From the NCBI GenBank assembly GCA_030747575.1, contig JASLKI010000100.1, positions 1 to 27,368 on the forward strand: 27,368 bases of DNA, read 5' to 3'. This document shows, piece after piece, positions 14,586-22,040 of the stretch. The stretch comes from Verrucomicrobiota bacterium (GTDB taxonomy: Bacteria > Verrucomicrobiota > Verrucomicrobiia > Limisphaerales > UBA1096). The notes under the pieces were generated by a model, which was not told the DNA's origin, ran no database searches, and worked only from the letters and a program-made list of their open reading frames with translations. Every line of letters begins with the position of its first letter. The stretch's first letter is position 1. The translations under genes and the position numbers were made by a program.

Positions 14586-15539
14586 TTGAGAACGAAACGT
14601 CGAAACAGCAAGTCGGGGCAGAAAAAATTGCTCTCGGTCAATGTGCAGTCGCAGCAGGCCAAGCGCGAGCGGTTGCGCTGTCTGCGTCCGTTGGCGGCCC
14701 TGGCCCTGGCGATCGTGGCGATCATCACTGTCTGCTGGCAGGGTGGCGCGTTCGCGCTCAACCGGCTCGTGTACGAGAACGAGTCGTTCTCCGTCAAGCA
14801 ACTGGATTACCGGACCGACGGAATCATCACCGTGAACCAACTCAAGAAATGGGCCGGAGTTCGCTCGGGCGACAACCTACTCAAGCTTGATTTGCTGCGG
14901 ATCAAGCGCGACATCGAACTGGCACCGCGCGTGAGGGCGGCGTCAGTGGAGCGTTATCTGCCGGACACGCTGCAGGTGCGGGTCGCCGAGCGGGTGCCCA
15001 TGGCACAAGTCTGGGCTTGGCAACGCGACGGTGCCGGTGAGACCGATTACGACTGCGTGAGGCTGCAACTCGACGAGACCGGCCACGTGATGACGCCCAT
15101 CGACGGCCACTCCGTGGTGGTACCCGAGGACCAGGCCGAGTGGTCGCTACCGGTCGTTTCAGGGATCGACCTCGGGAAACTCAAGACGCTCGCCCCCGGC
15201 CGTCCGGTTGGCCTGCCAAAGCTGCGGGCCGCGCTTGGCTTGATCGGGGAGTTTCGCCGCTCACCACTGGCCGGCACGGTGGACTTGCGGGTGATCGACC
15301 TTTCGCAGCCGCGCATCCTGCGGGTGACCACCGGCGATGGGGGGCAGGTCGATCTCTCGACCGAGCGCCTGTCTCGGCAGTTCAACCGCTGGGCCCGTAT
15401 CCGGTCGCACGGCCAGAAATTTGGCCTCGCTATCGAGACGGTGGACCTTTCGGTGACCAACAACGTGCCGGTTCGCTGGATGCTCTCCCCGTCGATTGCC
15501 GAGGACATGAAGCGTGGGCGAAAGGTGGCCCGTAAATAA
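14586..15539 (+). CDS. ftsQ: FtsQ-like divisome protein with POTRA domain
   Basis: FtsQ (DivIB) is a bitopic membrane protein that links FtsL and FtsB to the Z-ring side of the divisome. The product has 317 residues. It has a strongly basic cytoplasmic tail (residues 1-34), one membrane helix (PLAALALAIVAIITVCWQ, about 35-52), then a POTRA-type segment (FSVKQLDYRTDGIITVNQLKKWAGVRSGDNLLKLDLLRIKRDIELAPRVRAASVERYLPDTLQVRVAERVPMA, given here only to mark residues about 68-140). A beta-rich domain follows. TTG 14586 is the only start near the beginning of the frame; no Shine-Dalgarno is visible, so the start is uncertain. It follows the ddl-ftsQ repeat spacer and overlaps ftsA. Confidence 0.88.
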   Translation: MRTKRRNSKSGQKKLLSVNVQSQQAKRERLRCLRPLAALALAIVAIITVCWQGGAFALNRLVYENESFSVKQLDYRTDGIITVNQLKKWAGVRSGDNLLKLDLLRIKRDIELAPRVRAASVERYLPDTLQVRVAERVPMAQVWAWQRDGAGETDYDCVRLQLDETGHVMTPIDGHSVVVPEDQAEWSLPVVSGIDLGKLKTLAPGRPVGLPKLRAALGLIGEFRRSPLAGTVDLRVIDLSQPRILRVTTGDGGQVDLSTERLSRQFNRWARIRSHGQKFGLAIETVDLSVTNNVPVRWMLSPSIAEDMKRGRKVARK

Positions 15540-16764
15540 ACAAACCGTGAGCAATTCACAAATCATCGTAGGCCTCGAGATCGGCACCTCCAAGGTGTGT
15601 GTTGCCGTGGGGGAAGTGAGCGAAAACCAGGTCGTCAACATCATCGGCCTTGGCCAAGCGAAATCCCGGGGCGTACGCACGGGGGAGATCATCGACGTCG
15701 CCCTCGCCGAGGAGGATGTGCGTAACGCCATCGTCGAGGCCGAGCAGGTAGCCGACGTCGAGATTCGATCGGTGTTCCTCGGCGTGACTGGCAGCCACAT
15801 CCGCGGCTTCAACAACACCGGCGTCCACCCCGTGGTGTCGGCGGATCGCGAGATCAGCACCACCGACATTCAGGATGTCATCAAGAACGCCAAGGCGATC
15901 AACCTCCCGACCGACCACTCGGTGGTGCACTCAATCCGGCAGCACTTCCGCGTGGACGGGCAGGATGGCGTGCAGAACCCGGAGGGGATGCTGGGGGCGA
16001 AGATCGAGGTGGACGTGCACGTCGTCAGCGGCCGGTACAACCGTTTGCAAAATCCGATTCGCCTCGTTAGCGGACTACACCTGGAGGTGGAAAACATCTC
16101 ATCCAGCGCCCTGGCCTCCTCCCTCGCCATCCTCAGTATGGAGCAGAAGGAACTGGGCACGCTGGTGATCGACCTCGGCGCAGGCGTCACCGAGTACGCG
16201 GTGTACTCCTCCGGCGTCATCAAGCACACCGGCGTGCTGGCGATCGGCGGCGACCACGTCTCCAACGACCTCGCCTACGGGCTGAAAGTGCCGCTGGCTC
16301 GCGCCGAGCAACTCAAGATCGACCATGGCTCGGCGGTGATCGATCTCGAGGCCGGTGATCGCGAGATCGACTTGTCCGACGATAGCTTGATCCCAGGCCG
16401 GCAGGTCAACCTCGGGCACATGCAGAAGATCATGTCGATGCGCCTGCAGGAGACCTTCGAGTTGATCGCCAGGGACATTGGCCAGGCGGGATTGATCGAG
16501 TACCTCCGCGCGGGGGTGGTGATCTGCGGGGGTGGTGCGCGCATCCCGCACATCACCCGACTGGCGCGGGACGTGTTCAATCTGCCGGTCGCCATTGGCC
16601 GGGCCAGCAGCGTGAGCGGCATCAAGAACGCGCTGGACGAGCCGGAGTTCGCCACACCGGTCGGGCTAATCAAGTTTGGGGTCTTTCAGTCACTCGCCAA
16701 CCCGCGCCGTGCCGGATTTGGCCGGGTGATTCGCCGGCAGGTCGCCGCGCTTTTTGGCCGTTGA
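15514..16764 (+). CDS. ftsA: FtsA, actin-like Z-ring membrane tether
   Basis: FtsA is an actin-family ATPase that anchors FtsZ to the membrane. Residues from IIVGLEIGTSKVCVAVGEV form the first phosphate loop. The 1C domain follows (VEIRSVFLGVTGSHIRGFNN). TLVIDLGAGVTEYAVYSSG is the second phosphate loop, and VVICGGGARIPHITRLARDVF the adenosine motif. The C-terminal RVIRRQVAALFGR can form the amphipathic membrane-targeting helix. GTG 15514 has a GAGGA eight bases upstream and gives 416 residues, overlapping ftsQ by 26 bases. GTG 15547, just after the ftsQ stop, would give MSNSQIIVGLEIG, a more usual N-terminus, but lacks a Shine-Dalgarno. Confidence 0.94.
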   Translation: MGERWPVNKQTVSNSQIIVGLEIGTSKVCVAVGEVSENQVVNIIGLGQAKSRGVRTGEIIDVALAEEDVRNAIVEAEQVADVEIRSVFLGVTGSHIRGFNNTGVHPVVSADREISTTDIQDVIKNAKAINLPTDHSVVHSIRQHFRVDGQDGVQNPEGMLGAKIEVDVHVVSGRYNRLQNPIRLVSGLHLEVENISSSALASSLAILSMEQKELGTLVIDLGAGVTEYAVYSSGVIKHTGVLAIGGDHVSNDLAYGLKVPLARAEQLKIDHGSAVIDLEAGDREIDLSDDSLIPGRQVNLGHMQKIMSMRLQETFELIARDIGQAGLIEYLRAGVVICGGGARIPHITRLARDVFNLPVAIGRASSVSGIKNALDEPEFATPVGLIKFGVFQSLANPRRAGFGRVIRRQVAALFGR

Positions 16765-16780
16765 ACCAGCAGTACGAACA

Positions 16781-18127
16781 ATGAAAAACTCCACCGAGCC
16801 CACTCCGAAAGCCAACCCGGTCATCCGCCTGCTAGGCTTGGGTGAGGCCGGCGTGAAACTGGTCGAAACCCTCGCCATGATAGGCCCCGGGGGCATCGAG
16901 ACGTATTCGCTGGACACAGACAACCGCAGTCTCGCCCGCTGTCACCAGTCGCAGACTTTCCTGCTTGGCCAAGCGATCCCGTGCGGCTTGGGAACCGGCG
17001 GCGACTCCGCTCTGGCTCGGGCCGCCGTCGAGTCCGACAGCGAGCACTTGGCCGGGATCGTCCGGGGCGCCGACCTGGTCTTTATCGTTGCGGGGATGGG
17101 GGGCGGCACCGGCACGGGGGCCGCTTCGTTTTTGGCGAACTTGGCCAAGGAAGCCGGAGCGCTCGTCGTGGGCGTGGCGGCGACACCGTTTGACTGCGAG
17201 GGCATCCGGCGCTGCAACGAGGCCACTGGGGGGGTGCGCGACCTTAAACAGGTCGCCGATGCGGTTTTTCATTTTCCAAACCAGGACGTCGTCCTCATGG
17301 AGGGCGCGAACGTCAGCCTCCACGAGGCGCTGGAGATCGCCAACCGCCACTTGTGCGAGGCTGTGCTAGGCGTGAGCCGGATGCTGCTCGAGTCGGGCAT
17401 GTTGAACGTCTCCTTCGGCGACCTCCAGGCAGCGCTACGCGGCCGGCACAGTCTCGCTTCTGTTGTCTATGTCGATGCAAGCGGCGACGACCGGGCTGCC
17501 GCCGCCGTGCGAAAGCTGCTGACTCATCCGGCCGCCCGCGGAGGCGAGGCACTACAGGAAGCCAGCACGTTGCTGGTGCACCTGTCGGGGGAGGAGATGA
17601 CCATGGCGGAGATTGACGCCGTGACCGGCGCAATCGGCAGCCACGCCACCACGACCAACCTCGTCGTCGGTGCCTCCGGGCCGGGCCGCGATGGTGCCGG
17701 GCTGCAGTTGACCGTAGTCATCGCGCACGCCGCCAAACTTGGCGAGCTCGGGCAGGAGCAAGTCAAGGCGCATCCCGACCCAACCGGGCAGGCATCCGGC
17801 CTCGGGTTTTCCGGTTCCTTCTCCGTGCTGGACACCGGCAGTTATTTTGATTTGGGGAAAGATACCGGCGACACATCTCGCGGTGGTTTTGCTTACACGC
17901 CACCGGCTCCGACGGCGGATGCATTGACACCCGAATGCCGTGAAGACCTCATCCGGGTTGCGGCCAAGGAGGAGCCAAACCGAAAAAAACGGCAGAAGAT
18001 CGTTCAGGAAATGTTGCCGCTCGAGATTGTTTCCAAGGGCCGGTTCGAGAAAAGCGAGCCAACCATCCATCAAGGGGAGGATCTCGATCAACCCACATAC
18101 ATCCGGCGTGGAGCTGTCCTCAACTGA
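16781..18127 (+). CDS. ftsZ: Divergent FtsZ
   Basis: FtsZ is the tubulin-like GTPase of the division ring. The 448-residue product follows ftsA and has the tubulin signature GGGTGTG at residues 107-113 within VAGMGGGTGTGAASFLANLAKEAG. It also has FDCEGIRRCNEATGG and ends in LDQPTYIRRG, which resembles the C-terminal peptide that binds FtsA. It is diverged elsewhere. The first nucleotide loop reads LLGLGEAGVKLVETLA instead of the usual GVGGGGxN type. The T7 loop reads NVSFGDL, with Ser211 where FtsZ usually has the first catalytic Asp; the second Asp is kept (Asp214). ATG 16781 is chosen over an in-frame TTG at 16754 that overlaps ftsA. The long spacer after residue 330 is typical. Confidence 0.9.
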   Translation: MKNSTEPTPKANPVIRLLGLGEAGVKLVETLAMIGPGGIETYSLDTDNRSLARCHQSQTFLLGQAIPCGLGTGGDSALARAAVESDSEHLAGIVRGADLVFIVAGMGGGTGTGAASFLANLAKEAGALVVGVAATPFDCEGIRRCNEATGGVRDLKQVADAVFHFPNQDVVLMEGANVSLHEALEIANRHLCEAVLGVSRMLLESGMLNVSFGDLQAALRGRHSLASVVYVDASGDDRAAAAVRKLLTHPAARGGEALQEASTLLVHLSGEEMTMAEIDAVTGAIGSHATTTNLVVGASGPGRDGAGLQLTVVIAHAAKLGELGQEQVKAHPDPTGQASGLGFSGSFSVLDTGSYFDLGKDTGDTSRGGFAYTPPAPTADALTPECREDLIRVAAKEEPNRKKRQKIVQEMLPLEIVSKGRFEKSEPTIHQGEDLDQPTYIRRGAVLN

Positions 18128-18319
18128 CCGCGCATGGCTAAGGGGATAATTGTGAGAAGATACACCCCCCCGGAACGACGCTCAAAATAAACAAAAAAAC
18201 ATCAATTTATTGTGGTGTTTTGGAAGTTCTTTGATAGGTTTCCGCGCCTCGCTTTGCCCGGGGCAGCTGGAACCGGCTGATTTGAGGCAAAAAAGTGAGG
18301 CCAAAATCCAGGCTAAAAC

Positions 18320-19030
18320 GTGGCAGTAAAAAGAAAAGTCGTAGCAAAATCAGCGAAAACCGCTAAAAAAGCGGTGAAAAAGCCGGTCGCCAAGAAAGCT
18401 CCATCCAAAAAGCCGGTCGCCAAGAAAGCTCCAGCCAAAAAGGCTGTGGCGAAGAAGAAGCCGGTTTCGCGGAATAATCACAAGGTGGGTGCGGCAACCA
18501 CGGCTGCTATTCTGGGTTTGGCGGCTACGCCAGCCAAGAGAGCGGCCCAAAAAAGGAGGGAGACCAAGCTGGCCGGAGGCGGCAAGTGGGGGAAACAAAA
18601 ACAGCTTTTGATCGGGCTGCGAGACCGGTTAACCGACCAGCGCAACGGCCTTGCCAAAGAGTCCGCCAAGGAGATGGAAAGCTACGGCGTACACATGGCC
18701 GACTCCGGGACTGACAACTTCGACCGGGACTTCAATCTGAGCCTGCTCTCAGCGGATCAGGATGTGATTTACGAGATCGAGGAGGCTCTAAAGCGAATTG
18801 AAAAGGGAACCTACGGCACGTGCGAAATCACTGGGAAAGCTATTCCGCAGACGCGCCTGAACGCCATACCGTGGGCGCGATTCCGGGTGGACGCCCAGTC
18901 TGAGCTTGAACAGCACGGCATACTGCAAAACCGCTCACTGGGGCAGTTGGGCACCATCACCACGCCGGGTGCCTCAACCAAGGACAGGGCTGAAAAAGAG
19001 CTTCCAGAAACCAAGACAAAGAAAGATTAA
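18320..19030 (+). CDS. DksA/TraR-like protein with histone H1-like Lys/Ala-rich N-terminus
   Basis: DksA-family proteins bind the RNA polymerase secondary channel and work with ppGpp. The 236-residue product from GTG 18320 has two parts. Residues 1-52 are Lys/Ala/Pro-rich repeats (KKPVAKKAP) like bacterial H1 homologues, and would bind nucleic acid. Residues about 85-215 are DksA-like: a helical hairpin (LIGLRDRLTDQ to EIEEALKRIEKG), then YGTCEITGKAIPQTRLNAIPWARFRVDAQSELEQ. The DksA zinc finger normally has four Cys; only the first remains, the others being Thr, Arg and Ala. It is followed at three bases by rpmG. The 192-base upstream spacer may hold a weak promoter (TTGTGG at 18210). Confidence 0.85.
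   Translation: MAVKRKVVAKSAKTAKKAVKKPVAKKAPSKKPVAKKAPAKKAVAKKKPVSRNNHKVGAATTAAILGLAATPAKRAAQKRRETKLAGGGKWGKQKQLLIGLRDRLTDQRNGLAKESAKEMESYGVHMADSGTDNFDRDFNLSLLSADQDVIYEIEEALKRIEKGTYGTCEITGKAIPQTRLNAIPWARFRVDAQSELEQHGILQNRSLGQLGTITTPGASTKDRAEKELPETKTKKD
18377..18451 (+). repeat. 30-base tandem repeat coding for the Lys-rich tail
   Basis: A 27-base unit (AAAAAGCCGGTCGCCAAG and nine more bases) is identical at 18377-18403 and 18407-18433. Each copy is followed by TCC or GCC, and a diverged third copy starts at 18437. The period is ten codons. Near-identity at the DNA level indicates recent expansion of the tail. Confidence 0.8.
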
Positions 19031-19033
19031 TTT

Positions 19034-19201
19034 ATGGCAAGAGAAACAGTCATTCTCGAATGCACGGAAGCCAAGGGCGAGGGCAAGCCAGTGTCCCGTT
19101 ACATGGGGCAGCGCAACAAGAAAACCCAGCCCGATCGGCTTGAGATGAAAAAGTACAACCCCAATCTGCGCCGCCACACGGTGCATCGCGAGATCAAATA
19201 A
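19034..19201 (+). CDS. rpmG: Ribosomal protein bL33, cysteine-poor form
   Basis: bL33 is a small protein of the 50S subunit. ATG 19034 gives 55 residues: MARETVILECTEAKGEGK, then SRYMGQRNKKTQPDRLEMKK and YNPNLRRHTVHREIK. The pattern RNKKTQPDRLEMKKYNPNLRRH is characteristic. Zinc-binding L33 carries two CxxC pairs; here only one Cys remains (CTEAKG, where the zinc form has CTECK), so this is a C-minus type. It lies three bases after the DksA-like gene and one base before rpsR. Confidence 0.93.
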   Translation: MARETVILECTEAKGEGKPVSRYMGQRNKKTQPDRLEMKKYNPNLRRHTVHREIK

Positions 19202-19202
19202 T

Positions 19203-19442
19203 ATGCCAAGGAAGAAGGACAAAAAAAAGCGGGACTCGAACCAAAAGCGTCCGCCACGCCCGAAACCCATAATCGATTTCACCATCGACCAGCTGAACTA
19301 TCGCAACACCGAGCTGCTGCAGACGTTTGTGACCGGGCACGGCCGCATCCTGCCGCGCAAGTACACCGGGCTGCCCGCGCATTACCAGCGCCGCATGGCC
19401 AACGCCATCAAGCAAGCCCGCACGTTGCTCCTGATGAAGTAA
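19203..19442 (+). CDS. rpsR: Ribosomal protein bS18
   Basis: bS18 binds 16S rRNA on the 30S platform beside bS6. The 79-residue product has a basic, unordered N-terminus of about 22 residues. The S18 core follows: IIDFTIDQLNYRNTELLQTFVTGHGRILPRKYTGLPAHYQRRMANAIKQARTLLLM, recognisable by GxILPRxxTGxxxxxQRxxxxAIKxAR. It contains no Cys, unlike the zinc-binding S18 form. bS6 and bL9, common partners elsewhere, are not in this window. It starts one base after the rpmG stop, so the two are very probably co-translated. Confidence 0.94.
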   Translation: MPRKKDKKKRDSNQKRPPRPKPIIDFTIDQLNYRNTELLQTFVTGHGRILPRKYTGLPAHYQRRMANAIKQARTLLLMK

Positions 19443-19528
19443 TCGACTTTGAAGCCGCCGCGATCGGAAGGAGTGCGGCGGATTTTCGTGCCTGCCAACG
19501 GCAAATGGATTGCAATAACCAAAGCACG

Positions 19529-19547
19529 CTTGGCCAAGCGCTTGGCC
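19529..19547. repeat. Composite CTTGGCCAAG palindrome in the rpsR-ZIP spacer
   Basis: CTTGGCCAAGCGCTTGGCC equals the first 19 bases of the 22-base double palindrome at 2311-2332. It lies 11 bases before the ZIP start, outside any convincing gene, and could fold into a hairpin around AGCGCT. It may influence translation or transcription of the ZIP gene; that is speculation. Confidence 0.7.
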
Positions 19548-19557
19548 GTCACCCGAA

Positions 19558-20295
19558 TTGACTTACGCGCTTCTCATATTTTCTGTTTTTGCCGCGGCAC
19601 TTACGGTGCTGTGGGTCAAGCCGTCGGATCCCAACAAGCTCAAGCTGTTGATCGCCTTCAGCGGCGCCTACCTGCTCTCGATCACCGCGCTGCACCTGTT
19701 GCCGGAAGTGTTCACCGGCGATGACAGAGGGGCGTATTTTGGATCGTTCGTCCTTGTCGGTTTTTTCATACAAGTCATGCTCGAGTACTTCTCGGGCGGC
19801 ATCGAGCATGGTCACGTGCACACGCACCGCAGCGCCGAGTTGCCGATCGGGTTGATGATTGGCCTGTGCCTTCACGCGTTTCTCGAGGGTATGCCGCTGG
19901 GCGGTGGGGATGCCGGCCACAGCCATCACGGCCACGAGCATAGCCACTCTCACGGCCTTGAGCCGTTGCTGCTGGGAATCGTGTTGCACAAGTACCCCGT
20001 CGCTATGGTGTTCCTAGCGATGTTGCTGAATAGTGGCTTGGCCAAGCCCAAGGCTTACGGGTTGTTGGCTGTGTTCGCGGCGATGGCACCGCTGGGCACG
20101 CTGTTGAGCGGTGTCGATGTGATTGGCAAATACCACCGCGAAAGCCTTGCCATCGTCATCGGCATTTTCCTGCACGTCTCGACGACGATCCTCTTCGAGA
20201 GCAGCGAGGGACACCGATTCAACGCCTACAAAATGTTGGCCATCGCTGCCGGCCTTGCCCTGGCGGGCATCGGCATGCTGTTGGTCGCCCACTAA
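19558..20295 (+). CDS. ZIP-family divalent metal transporter
   Basis: ZIP transporters carry Zn2+ or Fe2+ into the cytoplasm. The 245-residue product has about seven to eight membrane helices. The family motifs are visible: LHAFLEGMPLG for helix 4 (His and Glu ligands) and LHKYPVAMVFLAMLL for helix 5. Two His-rich stretches, IEHGHVHTHR and GHSHHGHEHSHSHG, fit a metal-binding loop. The only in-frame start after the upstream stop at 19516 is TTG 19558, giving MTYALLIFSVFAAALTV. It follows the L33 and S18 genes with a 115-base spacer and converges with the - strand gene at 20303, with a seven-base gap. Substrate is most likely zinc, inferred. Confidence 0.88.
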   Translation: MTYALLIFSVFAAALTVLWVKPSDPNKLKLLIAFSGAYLLSITALHLLPEVFTGDDRGAYFGSFVLVGFFIQVMLEYFSGGIEHGHVHTHRSAELPIGLMIGLCLHAFLEGMPLGGGDAGHSHHGHEHSHSHGLEPLLLGIVLHKYPVAMVFLAMLLNSGLAKPKAYGLLAVFAAMAPLGTLLSGVDVIGKYHRESLAIVIGIFLHVSTTILFESSEGHRFNAYKMLAIAAGLALAGIGMLLVAH

Positions 20296-20302
20296 CGCAC
20301 GC

Positions 20303-20914
20303 TTACGGCTTCGGCTTGCGGGCCGCGCGAGGCCTCGTGGCGCGGAACAATTCCAACTGCCGTTCCCGCAGCATACCGTGCGCCTTCAGCACCCGGATCA
20401 GCTGCAGTACATCCGAGCGCTGGTAGTTGCGGTTTTTCTCCACGCCATCGATCAGGGCGGAGAGCACCGTCGGAAACTCAACCACCCCGTCAACGCCCTT
20501 GCTACGGAGGTGCTCCACACTTTCTCGGCGCAATTTTTTTGAGGACGGGAGTGACGGTGCCACAAGTATCTTGAGAAAAACAGCCTCGGTGCCGAACACC
20601 GCCTCCGCGGCTTTGGCGGCCGCCGGTTGCGCGAACCGAAAAATCTCCGGTGAGTTGGCCATCACCGCTGGGCTGAACGTCTCCGTGTGCCAGCCTTTCA
20701 CGGCAAAAACCGCACGGCGAATATGCTTCAAGTCACCCGGCCGCAACTCAAACGGAAGGGTGGCTTTCGACTCAGTCGCCGCGGGGTGGGAGGCGAAAAA
20801 ATCGATATGCGAATCATGCCGCCGCGACGGCGCAACAAACTTACGCCCTTGTTGTACGAGGAAGCCGCTGGCTTCTAGGAACTCACGAACGATCGTTTCA
20901 CTGATGGCGGACAT
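20303..20914 (-). CDS. Unknown protein with possible PD-(D/E)XK nuclease-like motif
   Basis: I do not recognise this 203-residue protein. Its ATG shares a base with the aroB stop (TAATG), so it is coupled to aroB. The N-terminal third reads ETIVREFLEASGFLVQQGRKFV, then HIDFFASHPAATESKATLPFEL. The order helix-with-Glu, then Asp, nine residues, then E-x-K resembles the core of PD-(D/E)XK nucleases, and AVFAVKGWHTETF could be the following strand. The C-terminal half is helical and ends basic (RATRPRAARKPKP). No signal peptide or membrane helix is seen. The nuclease idea rests on pattern only and could be chance. Confidence 0.7.
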   Translation of the reverse strand: MSAISETIVREFLEASGFLVQQGRKFVAPSRRHDSHIDFFASHPAATESKATLPFELRPGDLKHIRRAVFAVKGWHTETFSPAVMANSPEIFRFAQPAAAKAAEAVFGTEAVFLKILVAPSLPSSKKLRRESVEHLRSKGVDGVVEFPTVLSALIDGVEKNRNYQRSDVLQLIRVLKAHGMLRERQLELFRATRPRAARKPKP

Positions 20915-21993
20915 TATTTTAACGCAGAGTTGATGATTGCTTTCGGGACGTCGATACCAAACTTCACTTGTCCGATTTTTTGAGCGAGCACAAATTTGAC
21001 CTCGCTGCCGCTGACTTTTTTGTCGAGCTTCATCGCGGCGAACACCTTGGCCAACTGCGGCTTGGACAAACGCACCGAGGTCGGCAGGCCGGCCTGGGCG
21101 AATAGCCTTTCGATGCGATCGACTTCCGCCTGGGTAAGCCCCAGTACGTCGCGCGAGATTTTCGCCGCCGCAACTTGGCCGATCGAGATTGCTTCGCCGT
21201 GCAGATATTTTCCATAACGCGAGACGGCCTCGAGCGCGTGGCCGATGGTATGACCATAGTTCAGAATAGCGCGCAGCCCGCCCTCGCGCTCGTCCTGCGC
21301 GACGACTTTGGCCTTGATTTGGCAACTCTGGGCGACGATGTGCGCCGTGCCCTTGGCGTCGAGCCGCAGCAGCCCCGACAGCGTGCGCTCGAGCCGGCGG
21401 AACAGAGCCGCGTCGTCAATGATCCCGTACTTGATCACCTCGGAAAGCCCTGCTCGCAGCTGGCGCTTGGGTAACGTCTTGAGTGTGCCGAGGTCACACA
21501 GCACAAGGAGCGGCTGGTAAAACGCTCCGACCAGGTTTTTGCCAGCCTTCAGGTTCACACCGACCTTGCCGCCGACCGAGCTGTCCACTTGGGCCAGCAA
21601 CGTCGTCGGGACCTGCACGAAGCCGATGCCGCGCAGATAGCTCGCCGCGAGAAAGCCGGCCATGTCGCCCACCACGCCGCCGCCAAGCGCGACGATGAAT
21701 GAGCTGCGCTCGAGCCGGTGCTTGGCCAGTTGGTCGTAGCAGGCTTGGATTGTTCGCAGGCTCTTGGCTGTCTCGCCGGCGGGCACGCGGAGTTCCACTG
21801 GGGCAAACCCGGCCTGTCGCAGCGAAGTCAGTGCCGTCTTGGCGTAGAGCGGTCCCACTGTGCGATCGGTCACCACCGCGCAGCGTTCCCCCAGCTTGAG
21901 CCGGCGACACTCGCCACCCAGCCGGGGCAGCAGGCCGTTGCCAATCTTGATGGGGTAACTGCGATTCCCGAGGGGGACTTTGACCGTTCGCAT
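20914..21993 (-). CDS. aroB: AroB, 3-dehydroquinate synthase
   Basis: AroB converts DAHP to 3-dehydroquinate, the second step of the shikimate pathway, using NAD and a divalent metal. ATG 21993 gives MRTVKVPLGNRSYPIKIG and 359 residues, the usual size; the frame runs further upstream without homology. Motifs are VPAGETAKSLRTI, ALGGGVVGDMAGFLAASYLRGIGFVQVPTTLLAQVDSSVGGK, the metal ligands in SEVIKYG, NYGHTIGHALE and LHGEAISIG. It lies 47 bases after the biotin ligase gene on the same strand, and its stop overlaps the next gene. One palindrome core (21046) is read as LAK near the C-terminus. Confidence 0.96.
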   Translation of the reverse strand: MRTVKVPLGNRSYPIKIGNGLLPRLGGECRRLKLGERCAVVTDRTVGPLYAKTALTSLRQAGFAPVELRVPAGETAKSLRTIQACYDQLAKHRLERSSFIVALGGGVVGDMAGFLAASYLRGIGFVQVPTTLLAQVDSSVGGKVGVNLKAGKNLVGAFYQPLLVLCDLGTLKTLPKRQLRAGLSEVIKYGIIDDAALFRRLERTLSGLLRLDAKGTAHIVAQSCQIKAKVVAQDEREGGLRAILNYGHTIGHALEAVSRYGKYLHGEAISIGQVAAAKISRDVLGLTQAEVDRIERLFAQAGLPTSVRLSKPQLAKVFAAMKLDKKVSGSEVKFVLAQKIGQVKFGIDVPKAIINSALK

Positions 21994-22040
21994 ACGCAGG
22001 AAGATACGGACGAGAGGCCACGAGCCAAAGCCCAAAACGT

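Noticed and set aside
18377..18451. Regular repeats as a CRISPR array
   Set aside because: Units are directly adjacent with no spacers and encode an in-frame Lys-rich tail.
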